From Fibrobacter sp. (GTDB lineage: Bacteria > Fibrobacterota > Fibrobacteria > Fibrobacterales > Fibrobacteraceae), in NCBI GenBank assembly GCA_012515825.1, contig JAAYXQ010000281.1:1-15811 (forward strand): a stretch of 15,811 nucleotides of DNA, written 5' to 3'. The position numbers were made by a program, and so were the translations under genes. This document shows, one piece after another, positions 7,191 through 14,554 of this stretch (position 1 is the stretch's first letter; each line of letters begins with the position of its first letter). The notes under the pieces are model-generated. The model ran no database searches. It was given only the letters and a program-made list of their open reading frames with translations, and had not been told where the DNA came from.

Positions 7191-8471
7191 ATGCCAAGAA
7201 TAGACCTTGATGATCAATCTTTGGAATGTCCAATAGTAATAGGGACTGAAAATGAAAAAGCAATAGATATTTCTCAATTAAGATCAAAAACGGGCTATAT
7301 TACTCTCGATGATTCTTTTGGAAACACAGGTAGTTGTAAATCGGCTATAACTTATATCGACGGAGATAAGGGCGTTTTACGTTACCGTGGCTATGCGATT
7401 GAAGATCTTGCTGAAAATAGTTCTTTTATTGAAACGGCTTATTTAATTATCTATGGCCATTTGCCTTCTCCATCTGAATATAAGCTGTTTTCTGGTTTAC
7501 TTACTAGTCAAGAAATTTTACACGAAGGGTTTCGTCATCATTTTGAAGGGTTTCCAAATAATGCACATCCCATGGCAATGCTTTCGGCGATGATTAATGC
7601 GATGGGTTGTTATCAATCTGATTTGTATGATGACATAGACGGTGTATCCCATTTTGATAAAAGTGCGGCCCAGCTGATTTCTCAAGTGAGAACGATTGCT
7701 GCAGCTGCTTATAAGATGAGTATTGGTCAACCTATGATTTATCCTTATCCTAATAAGCGTTATGCAGAAAACTTTTTACATATGATGTTTAGTCTTCCAA
7801 ATAATCCTTATGAAGTGGATCCTGATATTTTACATGCATTAACGATGTTTTTAATTCTTCATGTGGATCATGAACAAAATTGTTCTACAAGTACTGTTCG
7901 ATTAGTGGCTTCCAGTGGTGCCAATTTACATGCGAGCTGTTCAGCTGGAGTTTGTGCCCTATGGGGGCGTTTACATGGGGGAGCGAATCAGGCTGTCGTT
8001 GAAATGTTTAATAAAATTCGAAATGCCGATTATTCGGTGAAAGAATTTATTGAAAAAGTGAAGAAAAAAGAACATGGTGCTAAATTAATGGGTTTTGGAC
8101 ACCGCGTTTATAAGAATTATGATCCACGAGCTCAAATTTTACAAAAAGCAGCTCATAAATTATTGGATAAAGCTGGCAAAAATGATGAACTTTTAGAAAT
8201 TGCTCAAGAACTCGCTGAATGTGCCTTACATGATGATTATTTTATTGAGCGTAAATTGTATCCTAATGTGGATTTTTATTCAGGAATTATTCTTCAAGCG
8301 ATAGGAATTCCTTTAAATATGTTTACAGTGATGTTTGCCATTGGGCGTATGCCTGGCTGGATCGCTCATTGGAAAGAAATTTCAGATAATCCAAAACAGC
8401 GAATTTATCGTCCAAGGCAGATATATACTGGTGAAACCCTTCGAAAGTATGTTCCTATGGATGAGCGTTAA
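7191..8471 (+). CDS. gltA: Citrate synthase
   Basis: A 426-residue type II (Gram-negative, hexameric-type) citrate synthase that condenses oxaloacetate and acetyl-CoA to citrate at the entry to the TCA cycle, in the cytoplasm. The catalytic triad is visible: H262 in LHGGAN, H304 in GFGHRVYKNYDPRA and D361 in NVDFYSG, matching H264, H305 and D362 of the E. coli enzyme. The DHEQNCSTSTVRL segment and the FAIGRMPGWIAHW segment are also typical. The length equals that of the E. coli protein within one or two residues. The start is set by AGGAGA seven bases upstream. It appears to be a single-gene transcript, with its own leader and a terminator right after the stop. Confidence 0.97.
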   Translation: MPRIDLDDQSLECPIVIGTENEKAIDISQLRSKTGYITLDDSFGNTGSCKSAITYIDGDKGVLRYRGYAIEDLAENSSFIETAYLIIYGHLPSPSEYKLFSGLLTSQEILHEGFRHHFEGFPNNAHPMAMLSAMINAMGCYQSDLYDDIDGVSHFDKSAAQLISQVRTIAAAAYKMSIGQPMIYPYPNKRYAENFLHMMFSLPNNPYEVDPDILHALTMFLILHVDHEQNCSTSTVRLVASSGANLHASCSAGVCALWGRLHGGANQAVVEMFNKIRNADYSVKEFIEKVKKKEHGAKLMGFGHRVYKNYDPRAQILQKAAHKLLDKAGKNDELLEIAQELAECALHDDYFIERKLYPNVDFYSGIILQAIGIPLNMFTVMFAIGRMPGWIAHWKEISDNPKQRIYRPRQIYTGETLRKYVPMDER

Positions 8472-8481
8472 TTTTATCAAT

Positions 8482-8515
8482 AAAAGAAGGAATTCCTTGC
8501 GGAACTCCTTCTTTT
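8482..8515. terminator. Bidirectional rho-independent terminator between convergent genes
   Basis: A 15-base stem with one mismatch (left arm AAAAGAAGGAATTCC, loop TTGC, right arm GGAACTCCTTCTTTT). The right arm ends in TTTT for the + strand and the left arm gives a T run on the - strand. It starts 11 bases after the gltA stop and lies 26 bases beyond the stop of the opposing lipoprotein gene, so it can serve both. Confidence 0.88.
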
Positions 8516-8541
8516 GTGGTTTTGGTGGAATCTGAAACGAC

Positions 8542-10704
8542 TTATTTTTGAGTGGCCCCAGAAATGGTTCCTGTGGATGCAAATCCATTGGCATCTAAAG
8601 AACCAGAGAATGTCCCGCCGACATAGAATTTATGACCACTGATGTTATTATCCATATAAATACCAGCGGCTGCGCTTAAAGGGGCCTTAAATGCGGCAAG
8701 GACTTGACCGCTGCTATTTGCAATACAAATCATAGTGTTTTGAGAGGCTCCTAATGAAGTGCTGCTGATATAGGTGCCACTATTTGGGGTGACAAACATT
8801 TGAGCTGTACCTACTCCTAATACAACGCCGCCAGTATGAGTCATTTTATAACCACTGCCATCTCCCATGTCGAGAATACCGTTGCCGCCTCCACCTGTTT
8901 GTACAACTATCGTAGTACCTCCAGAAATATTAAAATCTCCGTTCGAATCAAGACCGTCTCCGCCCGCTTTAACAAAGTGATAACCTCCCTTGACATTTAG
9001 AGTCCCTGTAGAGGAAGAAAATCCACCACCTCCGCCGCCCCAAGAAGGAAAGCTTGTAGAGCCTCCTGTTGCTGTACCAGAGCCGTCTCCGCCAGCAGCA
9101 TTCCAGCCGTCATCACTTGCTACGATAGAGGTTGTTCCACCATTAAGATTAATGATATAAGCTTCAAATCCTTCATAAGATTTCGATACAGAAATGTTTC
9201 CATCATTGATATTTAAAGTCTTATCAGAGTGAATGGCATCATCAGCAGAAGCAAGAGTCATTGTTCCTCCTGCAATAGTAATGTCACCACTGCTATGAAT
9301 ACAGTCATCTTGTGCATTGATATCAATCGTTCCACCATTAATGATTAAAAGAGAATCTGATTTTAGCCCCTTATAGCTGTAGGTACTGTTTGTAGAGCCT
9401 GTGGCTCCTTGACCTGTTTTAATGGTAATCGTAGGAGAGTTATCAATTTTAATGTAATTGTAGGCATCAATGGCGTCATGAGCTGTGGTAACCTTAAATG
9501 TACCACCTGTAATCCAAATGAAGCCTTTTTCTAGATTATAGGTTTCACCATTTGCAGTGTCTTCTCCTTCATCGCTCTTAATACCATCGCCAGCAGTACT
9601 TGTCACTTCAATGTTTCCTGCCCATGGGGTTTCATCTCCAAATTCTACGGAACCTTTTCCTTTGATCGCATTATTAACTGCACTTACAACAATCGTTGGA
9701 GCATCCTTAAATCGAAGATCATTTGAAGTGTGAATACCATTGTTGAAATTACCAGTTACATTTAATTTTCCATTCCCTTTTATGGTTAAATCATCTTTAG
9801 CATAAATACACGCTTTTGTTGTATCTCCATCATAAAAAACAGTTCGTTCTTTTCCATCTGTGAATGTATTAACGGTGTTATCTGCTAAAACAAGTAAAAC
9901 TTTTTCTGCGTTACGAACATAAAGAGGGGCATCTGTACTATTAGATAAAATGAGTCCTTGTAAATAGAGGTAAACGTTATTAAGATCTGCTGATTCGACT
10001 AGAATTTGCCCTTCTGTACGGGACCCTGAAAAATAATAGTCTCCTCCGCAAGTGATTTTTGTAATGCCATTGGTAACTTCAATACAATTATTGTTATTAG
10101 TCACAATGACTTCACTTTCAGAGTAGGTAATGGTGGGTGAGAGACCATTCGTAGATGCACTTGAAGATGCACTTGAAATAATATTAGAAGAAGAGCTAAC
10201 AGAAATAATAGTTGAAGAAGAACTTTTTTCTGAACTACTTGAACTTGCTGCAGTTAAGAAAATAGGGGTACATAATGAATCATAATAATAGTATGACAAG
10301 TTTTGTTCGTTATAATAATAAGAAATGCCTTCTGCCGTAAAAGAGGGCTCTTTTGAAGTGCAGCTCTTTTCTATAGAAGAGCTGGATTGAATTACATCTA
10401 AAGAAGAAGAACTGATATACAATGAATTCGTATCCGTTATGGACGAAGAACTGCTATTATTGTTTATCCATACAGTTTCTCCATTGACTGTAATGTAATA
10501 GACGTAAGTTCCTGTTTCATCTTTACAAAAAACAGCTCCGCTAGTAGGATCTGTTAGATCGCAAGGATTAAAAGAAGTGGCTTCTGATGAAAGGTTTGCG
10601 TTAACATCGTCTTCTACGGACGATGTCGTTTCGCTACAGGCTTGTAATAGCCATAATAAAAGAAGAGAGAGTAAAGAAATTTTTTTTAAAATTCTTACTT
10701 GCAT
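8542..10704 (-). CDS. Surface lipoprotein with Cthe_2159-like carbohydrate-binding beta-helix
   Basis: A 720-residue secreted lipoprotein. The N-terminus is a lipoprotein signal peptide with lipobox LLQAC, acylated at C23. Residues about 24-185 form a low-complexity region with several poly-serine linkers and paired cysteines, in the style of Fibrobacter surface proteins. From about residue 185 to the end are many short beta-strand repeats with recurring GD-GI/DDAIHS/DGLDSNG-type turns (for example AHDAIDAYNYI, DDCIHSSGDITIAGG, GGDGLDSNGDFNISGG). This is the pattern of the Cthe_2159 family (DUF4353), a parallel beta-helix shown in Clostridium thermocellum to bind cellulose-like and pectic polysaccharides. 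A plant cell-wall glycan-binding role at the cell surface is inferred. The start has AAAAAGGA six bases upstream on the minus strand. It is divergent from the Wzi-like gene. Confidence 0.85.
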   Translation of the reverse strand: MQVRILKKISLLSLLLLWLLQACSETTSSVEDDVNANLSSEATSFNPCDLTDPTSGAVFCKDETGTYVYYITVNGETVWINNNSSSSSITDTNSLYISSSSLDVIQSSSSIEKSCTSKEPSFTAEGISYYYNEQNLSYYYYDSLCTPIFLTAASSSSSEKSSSSTIISVSSSSNIISSASSSASTNGLSPTITYSESEVIVTNNNNCIEVTNGITKITCGGDYYFSGSRTEGQILVESADLNNVYLYLQGLILSNSTDAPLYVRNAEKVLLVLADNTVNTFTDGKERTVFYDGDTTKACIYAKDDLTIKGNGKLNVTGNFNNGIHTSNDLRFKDAPTIVVSAVNNAIKGKGSVEFGDETPWAGNIEVTSTAGDGIKSDEGEDTANGETYNLEKGFIWITGGTFKVTTAHDAIDAYNYIKIDNSPTITIKTGQGATGSTNSTYSYKGLKSDSLLIINGGTIDINAQDDCIHSSGDITIAGGTMTLASADDAIHSDKTLNINDGNISVSKSYEGFEAYIINLNGGTTSIVASDDGWNAAGGDGSGTATGGSTSFPSWGGGGGGFSSSTGTLNVKGGYHFVKAGGDGLDSNGDFNISGGTTIVVQTGGGGNGILDMGDGSGYKMTHTGGVVLGVGTAQMFVTPNSGTYISSTSLGASQNTMICIANSSGQVLAAFKAPLSAAAGIYMDNNISGHKFYVGGTFSGSLDANGFASTGTISGATQK

Positions 10705-10735
10705 AGTGAATCCTTTTTCTTAAAAGAGTTAATGC

Positions 10736-10765
10736 TTTATACGTTTACATTGATAAAGATATCCA
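10736..10765 (-). promoter_or_regulatory. Candidate promoter of the lipoprotein gene
   Basis: Read on the minus strand, TGGATA (10760-10765) and TATAAA (10736-10741) are separated by 18 bases. The predicted transcript would have a leader of roughly 25 bases carrying the AAGGA site. The -10 matches at five of six positions and the -35 at four of six. Confidence 0.45.
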
Positions 10766-10842
10766 TTACTCATTTTTTTAATAAGAAGTTTTATGTTTAA
10801 AATTTGTGAAAAAATGTTTTCTCTTTCATAGAATAAATGAAA

Positions 10843-10899
10843 TGGAACGAAAGACTCCAAATTTTAGGAGCAAAAAAAAGAAGTGGAACAAAAAGCTCC
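10843..10899. repeat. Pair of 16-bp near-direct repeats in divergent intergenic region
   Basis: TGGAACGAAAGACTCC (10843-10858) and TGGAACAAAAAGCTCC (10884-10899) share 13 of 16 positions and start 41 bases apart, close to four helical turns. Between them, GGAGC (10867-10871) is an inverted partner of GCTCC in the second copy. The pair may be an operator for one or both divergent genes; no known regulator motif is recognised. Apart from this and the candidate promoter, the gap of about 300 bases is A/T-rich and holds no gene. Confidence 0.5.
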
Positions 10900-11007
10900 G
10901 AAAAAACAAACTAAAAAAACTCGAAATATAAAGGGATGGATACTTTTTTGAGCCTTCTTAAAAGAATAAAGTACAAGTAGTCAGTGTGCAATTATTATCT
11001 TTACCTT

Positions 11008-12492
11008 ATGAGTTTGCTTTTACGCCCTTTATTTTTAGGCCTTTTATTATTGCTTTTTACAGGTAGCTTCGCCCGTTCTCCAGTGATTTCTGCAGAACGT
11101 TCAGTGAATTTAAAAACATTAGAGACTAGTCCTCTTCTCTATGAATATCATCGTTTAACAACGAATGATGTCAAACGCCTTTATTATTTTCCAAGAAGAG
11201 ATTCGACTTGGAAAAACAATGAATCTGAAGAAGAAAAATCAGCCTTAGTTCATTTTCATAATAAACATGGAGCGCTAGCGGCTAGTTTAATTGGAGGAGT
11301 GGAGTACAAGAGTAGTGAGGCACTTGCAGATACGATATTTCCTAGTGTTGACGGAGGCATATATTTAAGAGGGTATATTGACTCAGTAGAATTTATGCTT
11401 GATGCACGCATTTACAATGAGCGACATTATAATAGTACACCGAAATCTTTTGACCGCGAATTTTTAGAACATCAAAAAGAAGAAAATAATTCAGGATTTG
11501 AATATACTAGTTATGCAAGATACAGAGGGCATTTTGCCATTAACATGGGATTTGCTAGGCTTGATTTCGCGAGAGATGTCATGCATTGGGGGCCAGGGTA
11601 TTATAACAACCTGAGCTTAAACCAGTTTGCAGTTCCATATAATAGCATGTCGTTAGAATTACAACTAGGCCCTCTTTCGGTAGTTAGTTTTTATGGGGAT
11701 TTATTAATTCATAATAATAGTATGAGTATGCAAAATAAAACATCTCGTAATCTATACGGTCATCGATATGAATTAAGTTTAAGTAATTTGGTTTTTGGTA
11801 TTAGTGAACTACAAGTCTTGTACGATAATAACAGGCCTTGGCTATTTGTTCCTATTGTTCCTTTGTTTATGGAAAAAGGAAATTATTCAGAAAACTCAAA
11901 TAATGGTTCTCTTTCTTTTGATGTCGCTTATCATTTTTTGAACACTGGGCGTATTTATAGCGAGTTCTTTTTAGATGATATGGAAAGTCCAGTTAGTTTA
12001 ATTCGAAACGATAATATCGAAGCCAAGTGGGCGTGGATGGCTGGCTTACAGTTAGGGCATGATTTTAGAATTTGGAATCGTTTATTAGAATTAGGTTCTA
12101 TTGTAGAGTATGCTCGAGTAGAGCCTTATGTCTATAGCCATTTTCATCCAAGCACAGCACAACTGGCTCATTTAGGTTATCCATTAGGCAATCAAAGTGG
12201 GCCAAATAGTCAGACTATTGATTGGACTATTTATAGCCGTTTTAATTCTACTTGGAATTTAAGCTTTCATTCTCAGTGGTTATGGAAGGGAGATGATTAT
12301 GGAAGTGCTGTGAATGATACTACTCCAACAAGTAATCATATGAATCTTCCAAAGAAATTTATTGATGGTGCTAAAATGGAATACTCGTTATCGCCATCAC
12401 TAAGTTATGATGGTCAGTACGTGGCTTTTTTACTTCAAATCACATTATTTCACGACGAAAAAATTTATACCCGTTTAGGATTTAAATGGTAA
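11008..12492 (+). CDS. Wzi-like outer-membrane beta-barrel protein
   Basis: A 494-residue exported protein with a clear Sec signal peptide (LLLRPLFLGLLLLLFTGSFA, probable cleavage after SFA). The body alternates polar and hydrophobic residues as in outer-membrane barrels, and the protein ends in FKW, an aromatic C-terminal residue typical of barrel proteins. The segment around H193-W194-G195-P196-G197 (FARDVMHWGPGYYNNL), followed by FAVPYNSMSLELQLGPLSVVSF, resembles the capsule-assembly Wzi family (RWGPG motif), whose members help attach surface polysaccharide to the cell. The exact ligand is unknown. The ATG at 11008 is preferred over the in-frame GTG at 10984 because it places the signal peptide at the N-terminus; neither has a Shine-Dalgarno site. 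The gene overlaps the next by seven bases. Confidence 0.72.
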   Translation: MSLLLRPLFLGLLLLLFTGSFARSPVISAERSVNLKTLETSPLLYEYHRLTTNDVKRLYYFPRRDSTWKNNESEEEKSALVHFHNKHGALAASLIGGVEYKSSEALADTIFPSVDGGIYLRGYIDSVEFMLDARIYNERHYNSTPKSFDREFLEHQKEENNSGFEYTSYARYRGHFAINMGFARLDFARDVMHWGPGYYNNLSLNQFAVPYNSMSLELQLGPLSVVSFYGDLLIHNNSMSMQNKTSRNLYGHRYELSLSNLVFGISELQVLYDNNRPWLFVPIVPLFMEKGNYSENSNNGSLSFDVAYHFLNTGRIYSEFFLDDMESPVSLIRNDNIEAKWAWMAGLQLGHDFRIWNRLLELGSIVEYARVEPYVYSHFHPSTAQLAHLGYPLGNQSGPNSQTIDWTIYSRFNSTWNLSFHSQWLWKGDDYGSAVNDTTPTSNHMNLPKKFIDGAKMEYSLSPSLSYDGQYVAFLLQITLFHDEKIYTRLGFKW

Positions 12493-13802
12493 ACGATTTA
12501 CAAAATACAAAGAAAGAATTATTAGCTCCTGCAGGAGACCTGACTCGTCTTTCTTATGCCTTAGCTTATGGTGCTGATGCTGTCTATGCTGGGCAACCTG
12601 CTTTTTCTTTACGAGCTAGAGAAAATGGATTTAAGAATTTAGATGATTTAGCGGAAGGAATTTCTCTTTGCCGAAAAGCAGGGAAGAAATTTTATTTGAC
12701 AAGTAATGTCATTGCTCGAAATACAAAGGTCGAATCCTTTCAAAAGGCATTGCTTGCTGCGATTGAACTAAAACCAGATGCATTGATTGTGGCTGATCCT
12801 GGAATTATTGGCTTTCTGCGTAAAGAAGTACCACAGCAGGAACTCCATTTATCTGTACAAGCCAATACCACCAACTGGCTTACTGCTAAATATTGGGCTG
12901 AACAGGGAATCAAACGTATTATTTTAAGCCGAGAACTTCGATTAGAAGAAGTTCAAGAAATTCATAAACGCGTTCCAGAGGTGGAACTAGAAGTTTTTGT
13001 TCATGGCTCTGTTTGTATGGCAATGTCTGGTCGCTGCATGCTATCTAATTGGGTCTCTCATAGAGATGCGAACCAAGGGGCGTGCAATAATTCTTGTCGA
13101 ATGCCCTATAAGTTATATGCTAATGCTGATGTGCAAGAGGATTCATATCAAATGCATCAAGGGTCGTTTAGTCTACAACGCTCTGATAAAGAAGATTTAC
13201 CTCCCATTCAATTAGATGAAGACTCTTGGGGCACTTATTTTATGAGTAGTCGAGATCTTTGTGCCTTAGAAGGGCTGCCTGCATTAATGGAAGGCGATAT
13301 GATTGCGTCTTATAAAATAGAAGGTCGAACTCGTTCCATTTATTATTTATCTCAAGTGATTCACGCCTATCGTTTAGCGATAGATGCTTGTGCTTTAGGT
13401 AAACCGATTCCTGAAGAGGCAAGACATGCTTTGATGTTGACTGACAATCGCGGTTGGATGCCTGGTTTTGGTTTTAAGGGGCCTTTACCTCAAAATTATG
13501 AAGCAACTCATGTGGCTTCCAATCATGGTTGTGTGGCGGCTCAAATAATGGAATATAATGCAACTGAAGGGCGATGCTTTTTTAAGGTGAAAAACCCATT
13601 TGACGCGTCAGATTCTTTTGAGTTATTAACGCCTCAGGGCATTTTTCCATGTCGTATCTCTCATATACAAAATGCAGACGGAAATCTTACAGAAAGGTTA
13701 CACCCTGGTACAAACGGAAGTTCTTTGATTCAAACGGATGAAAAAGTCAATTCAGACCACTTTTCTTATGCTTTTCTTATAAAGAAAAAGACAAATTTGT
13801 AA
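12486..13802 (+). CDS. trhP: U32-family tRNA hydroxylation protein, TrhP (YegQ)-like
   Basis: A 438-residue member of the U32 family. E. coli TrhP (YegQ) takes part in forming 5-hydroxyuridine at the wobble position of certain tRNAs, using prephenate-derived chemistry and an iron-sulfur cluster. The U32 signature is exact: EVFVHGSVCMAMSGRCMLS at residues 169-187. Four cysteines, C177, C184, C200 and C204, fit the family's cluster ligands. Other typical parts are KELLAPAGDL at the start, HRDANQGACNNSCRMPYKL, the GTYFMSSRDLC segment and SYKIEGRTRSIYY. The length is close to E. coli YegQ and lacks the long C-terminal extension of RlhA. It starts inside the last codons of the Wzi-like gene with AGGA five bases upstream. 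The paralogue choice within U32 is likely but not certain. Confidence 0.85.
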   Translation: MVNDLQNTKKELLAPAGDLTRLSYALAYGADAVYAGQPAFSLRARENGFKNLDDLAEGISLCRKAGKKFYLTSNVIARNTKVESFQKALLAAIELKPDALIVADPGIIGFLRKEVPQQELHLSVQANTTNWLTAKYWAEQGIKRIILSRELRLEEVQEIHKRVPEVELEVFVHGSVCMAMSGRCMLSNWVSHRDANQGACNNSCRMPYKLYANADVQEDSYQMHQGSFSLQRSDKEDLPPIQLDEDSWGTYFMSSRDLCALEGLPALMEGDMIASYKIEGRTRSIYYLSQVIHAYRLAIDACALGKPIPEEARHALMLTDNRGWMPGFGFKGPLPQNYEATHVASNHGCVAAQIMEYNATEGRCFFKVKNPFDASDSFELLTPQGIFPCRISHIQNADGNLTERLHPGTNGSSLIQTDEKVNSDHFSYAFLIKKKTNL

Positions 13803-13822
13803 TTCTAACATAAATTTTAGAT

Positions 13823-14245
13823 ATGCAAAATTTCGATGATAGAGAAATGGAAATTGACGAAAGAGATTGCTGTTATGATCTTAAAGATCATGTGATTCCT
13901 TTTTTTAAGCGCCACATCGGAGAACTGTATGACTTTATTGAAAAGAGACGAGCTTCTTCTGCTGAACGAATTGAAACCATAGACTTAATTAAATTATTCA
14001 TCCAAGACCGGAAGTTGCCTTTTGATATGCGGCATTACATGAATGCTCAAAGTGATTTTATTCGTAAGAATATTAAAGAAGGGTGTCAGAATCGTCAAGA
14101 AATAGTAAGTCATTGGATTAAGGTTTATGCTGAGAAACATCGTAATAGAGCTATCTTGTTGCAGTGCTTATACTTAGATCGCGTTAGTCAAGAAATTATC
14201 CCTGCGATAGAAAAAATGCTTCAAGATTTTCACCAGCAAAAATAA
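13823..14245 (+). CDS. Small all-helical protein of unknown function
   Basis: A 140-residue protein not recognised as any named family. It has no signal peptide or membrane span. It is strongly charged and appears helical throughout, with an acidic N-terminus (DDREMEIDERD) followed by amphipathic stretches such as VIPFFKRHIGELYDFIEKRR and IVSHWIKVYAEKHRNR. Three scattered cysteine sites (the CC pair near residue 16, EGC and LLQC) show no metal-site spacing. It starts 20 bases after the TrhP-like gene and ends just before a strong terminator, so it is the last gene of that operon. The ribosome binding site is weak. Its coding character is supported by the operon position, the terminator right after it, and codon use like its neighbours. 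Confidence 0.7.
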   Translation: MQNFDDREMEIDERDCCYDLKDHVIPFFKRHIGELYDFIEKRRASSAERIETIDLIKLFIQDRKLPFDMRHYMNAQSDFIRKNIKEGCQNRQEIVSHWIKVYAEKHRNRAILLQCLYLDRVSQEIIPAIEKMLQDFHQQK

Positions 14246-14259
14246 ATTCTATGTAAATT

Positions 14260-14285
14260 AACCTCTAATTCAGAGGTTTTTTTTT
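14260..14285 (+). terminator. Rho-independent terminator
   Basis: ACCTCT, a five-base AATTC loop and AGAGGT form a six-base stem (seven with the flanking A-T pair), followed by a run of nine T. It lies 15 bases after the stop of the unknown helical gene and closes that operon. Confidence 0.9.
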
Positions 14286-14433
14286 ACCTATATTTTATAT
14301 TTCCATGTCAAGCCCTTTGAAGAAATTTTTATGTGAATAAGATGTTTAGATATTTGTGACGTATAGCGAATGCTTCGTGTGCATTTTGATCATGAGTACT
14401 TCTAAATTCACAAAAAAAAGAGAAATAGCGATT

Positions 14434-14462
14434 TTGACAAAAAAAAGCCTTTTTTATATAAA
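14434..14462 (+). promoter_or_regulatory. Sigma-70 promoter of dnaA
   Basis: A perfect -35 TTGACA (14434-14439), a 17-base spacer and TATAAA (14457-14462) form a near-consensus promoter. An A-run just upstream (14412-14419) may act as an UP-like element. Transcription would begin near 14469, giving a leader of about 86 bases before the GTG of dnaA. Confidence 0.75.
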
Positions 14463-14544
14463 AAAAAGAAAAATAGATCTATTTCAAAATCCTTTTTTTA
14501 CATTCCTTTCTGTTAAACTTTTATTTCTCGATAGTGTTGTTTTT

Positions 14545-14548
14545 AGGA
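14545..14548 (+). promoter_or_regulatory. Ribosome binding site fixing the GTG start of dnaA
   Basis: AGGA lies six bases before GTG 14555. No in-frame ATG exists near the conserved N-terminus, so this site supports the GTG start. Confidence 0.7.
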
Positions 14549-14554
14549 TTGGCT

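Larger units (their letters stand above)
14286..14554 (+). promoter_or_regulatory. dnaA upstream region with DnaA-box-like sites, possible origin
   Basis: An A/T-rich gap with long A and T runs (about 14411-14510). DnaA-box-like 9-mers are TTATTCACA on the minus strand (14332-14340, one base from TTATCCACA), AAATGCACA on the minus strand (about 14379-14387), AAATTCACA on the plus strand (14404-14412), and TTTTCCACA on the minus strand (14554-14562, overlapping the dnaA start). This could be the replication origin or a DnaA autoregulatory region. The number of good boxes is small, so the origin call is tentative. Confidence 0.4.
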
